Shown in pieces: positions 5,653-7,150 of a stretch of DNA of 7,150 bases (position 1 is the first letter of the stretch; each line of letters opens with the position of its first letter). The DNA comes from an uncultured Christensenella sp. (lineage in GTDB: Bacteria > Bacillota > Clostridia > Christensenellales > UBA1242): assembly GCA_949295755.1 (NCBI GenBank), contig CASFMG010000017.1, positions 1 to 7,150 of the forward strand. Reading direction: 5' to 3'. A model generated the notes under the pieces. That model saw nothing but the letters and a program-made list of their open reading frames with translations, searched no databases and was not told the origin of the DNA. The position numbers were made by a program, and so were the translations under genes.

Positions 5653-6032
5653 TGAAAATGTTAGATGATGTTAAGGTTATAAAAGACAGAGATGAATATA
5701 GAAAAGAAAATATATTTGCTGGAATGATTGGCACAATTATTGATGCTGAAATAAGATTTGGTGAGTTCTTTGTTTGCTTTCAAGACCAAAGAGCACTAGA
5801 CAGAGAATTTATGAGTAAAGAAGAAAATATTTTCAAATTAAAAAATGATATTTGTATCCCTATAAAAATTGAAGATTTAGAGTTGGTAAAAGATGGTGAG
5901 TGCACTGACGAAATGATTAAAAATAGTCTACCTAAAAAATATCCGGACTGGTATTGCAAAGTTGAAAATGGTTACATAATAAATCTTGAAGGCAAAAAGA
6001 AAAATAAAATTCCTTACGACTATGATAGTTAA
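5652..6032 (+). CDS. Acidic DUF4926-like protein, possible immunity protein
   Basis: 126 aa, starting at the ATG that overlaps the preceding stop in TAATG (1 base) behind a perfect AGGAGG. Translation is therefore coupled to the upstream gene. The N-terminus, LDDVKVIKDRDEY...GMIGTIIDA (4-32), followed by a strand ending FFVCFQD (39-45) and IEDLELV (73-79), has the pattern of DUF4926-type small beta-barrel proteins, which often lie beside toxin-domain genes. The C-terminal 30 residues (PDWYCKVENGYIINLEGKKK to the end) are a Trp/Tyr-rich tail I do not see in the plain DUF4926 pattern. No signal peptide or membrane segment. Coupled expression right after the Cys/His-rich protein suggests the two bind each other. 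Immunity function is inference. Confidence 0.65.
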   Translation: MKMLDDVKVIKDRDEYRKENIFAGMIGTIIDAEIRFGEFFVCFQDQRALDREFMSKEENIFKLKNDICIPIKIEDLELVKDGECTDEMIKNSLPKKYPDWYCKVENGYIINLEGKKKNKIPYDYDS

Positions 6033-6062
6033 TTATTAAAATAAATTAATAAAGGGAATAAA

Positions 6063-6545
6063 ATGAAAAATCAATTATATGTTAAAGACCAATTAGTAAA
6101 ATGTTCAATTTGTGGGCAAATTGCTACTCAAGACCAATATGGTAATGGCGAATGTAAAAATTGTGGTTGGAAATTCAGTAAAGATGAAAAAGAGTTAGAG
6201 AAGAAAGCAGGAATAAGCTATCCTATGCTTGTAACTCCTACAACTGCAAGAGAACAATATAGACAAGGAAAACCCTTTAAGGCAACTTTTAATGAATTTG
6301 TTAATGGTTTATATTTTTATAGTGAAATGTTGTTTGAATATAATAGTGAAGTATATGAAGTGTTTTTAAAAGCTAATAAAAATTCTAAAAGTAATGACAA
6401 TTGTTATATTGTATTTTGTAGTAAAAATTTTCAGCAAGAATATACTTCGCGAAAAGAATTTGAAAACAAAGCAAATATAAATGGGGTTTTGCTTAAAGAT
6501 ATGTGGGATAAAATAGAAAACCCATCATTTATGTATTGTGATTAA
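6063..6545 (+). CDS. Zinc-ribbon (CPCC-like) protein of unknown function
   Basis: 160 aa. The N-terminus carries a four-Cys ribbon: Cys14-x2-Cys17 and Cys31-x2-Cys34, in CSICGQIATQDQYGNGECKNCGW (14-36), similar in shape to the Cys-rich CPCC domain. It is followed by a helix (40-48, charged), the block ISYPMLVTPTTAREQYRQGKPF (51-72), a predicted helix (76-90, NEFVNGLYFYSEM) and a mixed alpha/beta C-terminal part. No signal peptide or transmembrane helix. An AAAGGGA ribosome site lies 6 bases before the ATG. The 30-bp gap after the preceding gene, with no terminator, suggests one transcript. It could be a second immunity-type protein or an accessory factor. The sequence does not decide. Confidence 0.6.
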   Translation: MKNQLYVKDQLVKCSICGQIATQDQYGNGECKNCGWKFSKDEKELEKKAGISYPMLVTPTTAREQYRQGKPFKATFNEFVNGLYFYSEMLFEYNSEVYEVFLKANKNSKSNDNCYIVFCSKNFQQEYTSRKEFENKANINGVLLKDMWDKIENPSFMYCD

Positions 6546-6563
6546 TAAATATAAAATTTTATA

Positions 6564-6580
6564 CACCTATATACACCTAC
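6564..6580 (+). repeat. Putative integrase arm sites, right (tandem CACCTAT/CACCTAC)
   Basis: The 17-bp unit differs by one base from 3760-3776 and has the same 10-bp spacing. The two copies lie 2.8 kb apart in direct orientation and bracket all five cargo genes. Confidence 0.5.
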
Positions 6581-6675
6581 CGTGCTAGTTTTAGATGTAT
6601 TTAAACAGTTTTAGACCGACAATTCGTTTATGAGTTTTAGGTCTTTATTTTTATAATTTTTTGATTAAATTTTGA

Positions 6676-6704
6676 CACCTACGACATCTAAAAAATACAC
6701 CTAT
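6676..6704 (+). repeat. Further CACCTA sites near the tRNA
   Basis: CACCTAC (6676-6682) and CACCTAT (6698-6704) start 22 bp apart, about two helical turns, on the same face as the pair at 6564-6580. They complete an asymmetric set: more sites on the right arm than on the left. Confidence 0.4.
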
Positions 6705-6721
6705 TGCATTTTTTGATAAGA

Positions 6722-6730
6722 CTTGTGCTC
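6722..6730 (+). repeat. End-specific repeat CTTGTGCTC, right copy
   Basis: Same orientation and nine identical bases as 3671-3679. It lies between the CACCTA sites and the tRNA terminator. Confidence 0.4.
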
Positions 6731-6740
6731 TCTAAAATTG

Positions 6741-6787
6741 AAAATAAAAAATCGCTAAATCCCTTTGATTTTACAGGCTTTTAGCGA
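6741..6787 (-). terminator. Rho-independent terminator of tRNA-Thr
   Basis: Read on the minus strand, TCGCTAAA (6780-6787) pairs with TTTAGCGA (6752-6759), and the strand continues TTTTTTATTTT. It begins 10 bp after the CCA end. It lies within the island, so the island supplies both the tRNA 3' half and a working transcript end. Confidence 0.75.
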
Positions 6788-6797
6788 CTTTTGTTTT

Positions 6798-6842
6798 TGG
6801 AGCTAATGACGGGACTTGAACCCGTGACCTCCGCCTTACCAA
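6798..6842 (-). repeat. attachment-site copy within intact tRNA-Thr (45 bp)
   Basis: Identical to 3604-3648 and covers tRNA nt 32-76. This copy restores a complete tRNA after insertion, so integration cost the host nothing. Confidence 0.9.
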
Positions 6843-6873
6843 GGCGGTGCACTACCGACTGTGCTACATTAGC
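6798..6873 (-). tRNA. tRNA-Thr (anticodon GGT)
   Basis: 76 nt with encoded CCA. The acceptor stem is GCTAATG/CATTAGC (7 perfect pairs), the D stem GCAC/GTGC, the anticodon stem CCGCC/GGCGG with loop TTGGTAA (anticodon GGT, reads ACC and ACU), the T stem ACGGG/CCCGT with loop TTCAAGT, and the discriminator is T. It inserts threonine at the ribosome. Its 3' half is the att site of the island to its left. A promoter lies about 120 bp upstream (6997-7025) and a terminator about 10 bp downstream. Confidence 0.97.
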
Positions 6874-6996
6874 ATATATTAAAATATATTTATTATTTTT
6901 GCTTTAATTTTGTCTTAAAAAGTTTTAAAAACAAATACCATTTAATTTTTTATTTAATTAAAACCTATTTGTAATTTAATTCTTCACACCTTTATA

Positions 6997-7025
6997 TGTA
7001 TATCAAATTGTAAAATAATTGTCAA
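6997..7025 (-). promoter_or_regulatory. Sigma-A-type promoter, probably for tRNA-Thr
   Basis: On the minus strand a perfect TTGACA (7020-7025) and TATACA (6997-7002, four of six) are 17 bp apart. Transcription would start near 6990 and reach the tRNA after about 117 nt, with no credible gene between. Closer promoter-like hexamers exist in the A+T-rich leader but match less well. Confidence 0.55.
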
Positions 7026-7086
7026 TTATAAGCAAGTTTATTTTTAAATATCTTTTTTATTTTTACTATTTATAAAAATAATCATA

Positions 7087-7115
7087 AAAAAAATCACCAT
7101 AGTGGTGATTTTTTT
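7087..7115. terminator. Symmetrical rho-independent terminator
   Basis: AATCACCA (7092-7099) pairs with TGGTGATT (7103-7110) around TAG, extended by five A-T pairs to a 13-bp stem. A-run on the left and T-run on the right make it work in both directions. It probably ends a minus-strand gene lying right of the window and separates it from the tRNA promoter. Confidence 0.8.
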
Positions 7116-7150
7116 ATTATAATTATTTTATTTTTGTTTATTTATCCAAC

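Larger units (their letters stand above)
6546..6740. other. Gene-free right end of the island
   Basis: No plausible gene. Holds four CACCTA sites (two at 6564-6580, then 6676-6682 and 6698-6704), GTTTTAGA blocks similar to those of the left end, and CTTGTGCTC at 6722-6730. AGACC (6613-6617) can pair with GGTCT (6640-6644) before a T-rich stretch, a possible weak transcript end for the cluster ending at 6545. Confidence 0.5.
3604..6842. mobile_element. tRNA-Thr-integrated genomic island without integrase (CIME-like), 3,194-bp unit
   Basis: The region is bounded by 45-bp exact direct repeats of the tRNA-Thr 3' half (3604-3648 and 6798-6842). One repeat plus the interior makes a unit of 3,194 bp. 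The intact tRNA at the right end is chimeric: its 5' part is host and its 3' part comes with the island. Inside are five genes: a Cro/C1-type regulator, a SLOG-like protein and a three-gene cluster. Near both ends are CACCTA and CTTGTGC repeats that look like integrase arm sites. No reading frame resembles a tyrosine or serine recombinase, transposase, relaxase or phage structural gene. Elements bounded by att sites but lacking recombination genes are known as CIMEs or trans-mobilised islands. Whether this one still moves cannot be read from the sequence. Confidence 0.85.
6874..7150. other. Gene-free region right of the tRNA
   Basis: No reading frame of note and no further tRNA. It holds the minus-strand promoter at 6997-7025, about 117 bp of A+T-rich leader before the tRNA, and the terminator at 7087-7115. 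Confidence 0.6.

Noticed and set aside
5056..5734. Two minus-strand frames (5056-5319 and 5537-5734)
   Set aside because: Rich in Ile, Phe, Tyr and Ser as expected from the complement of A-rich coding sequence. They overlap genes with good ribosome sites on the plus strand.
3649..6797. CRISPR array or insertion sequence within the island
   Set aside because: Repeats are short, few and irregularly spaced, and no terminal inverted repeats or transposase are present.

Overview
The window reads as chromosome of a very A+T-rich, Gram-positive-type bacterium, most likely an uncultured Clostridia-like Firmicute. The grounds are the A+T content, AGGAGG-type ribosome binding sites, TGA used as a stop with Trp written TGG, and a gene order (holB, ricT/yaaT, trmN6/yabB, rsmI/yabC) that matches the Bacillus subtilis holB-yabC neighbourhood. 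The assignment is by gene order and protein motifs only.

Left part (1-3500): positions 1-137 hold no gene but a long, nested hairpin, a 22-bp perfect palindrome and a terminator-like hairpin. Positions 138-3466 carry a compact housekeeping operon on the minus strand, transcribed holB > ricT > trmN6 > rsmI. Two joints overlap (10 and 11 bp) and the third has a 2-bp gap, so translation is probably coupled. It encodes a clamp-loader subunit, an Fe-S RNA-processing factor, a tRNA methyltransferase and a 16S rRNA methyltransferase.

Middle and right part (3604-6873): a small genomic island lies in the 3' half of a tRNA-Thr(GGT) gene. The complete tRNA (minus strand, 6798-6873) has its last 45 nt, from the anticodon loop to CCA, repeated exactly at 3604-3648. 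The 3,194-bp unit between the copies has repeated CACCTA-type sites near both ends, as expected of integrase arm sites, but no integrase or other recombinase gene. It therefore looks like a non-autonomous element of the CIME type, moved in trans by a relative or stranded after deletion. Its cargo is a Cro/C1-type regulator (minus strand), a divergent SLOG-like nucleotide-binding protein with a good sigma-A promoter, and a three-gene plus-strand cluster. That cluster encodes a Cys/His-rich protein with toxin-like context, a translationally coupled acidic protein resembling DUF4926-type immunity proteins, and a zinc-ribbon protein. Several ACCTA motifs sit on both divergent promoters and resemble the arm sites, hinting at one regulatory and recombination circuit.

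Right edge (6874-7150): no gene. A good minus-strand promoter probably drives the tRNA, and a strong symmetrical terminator lies at 7087-7115.
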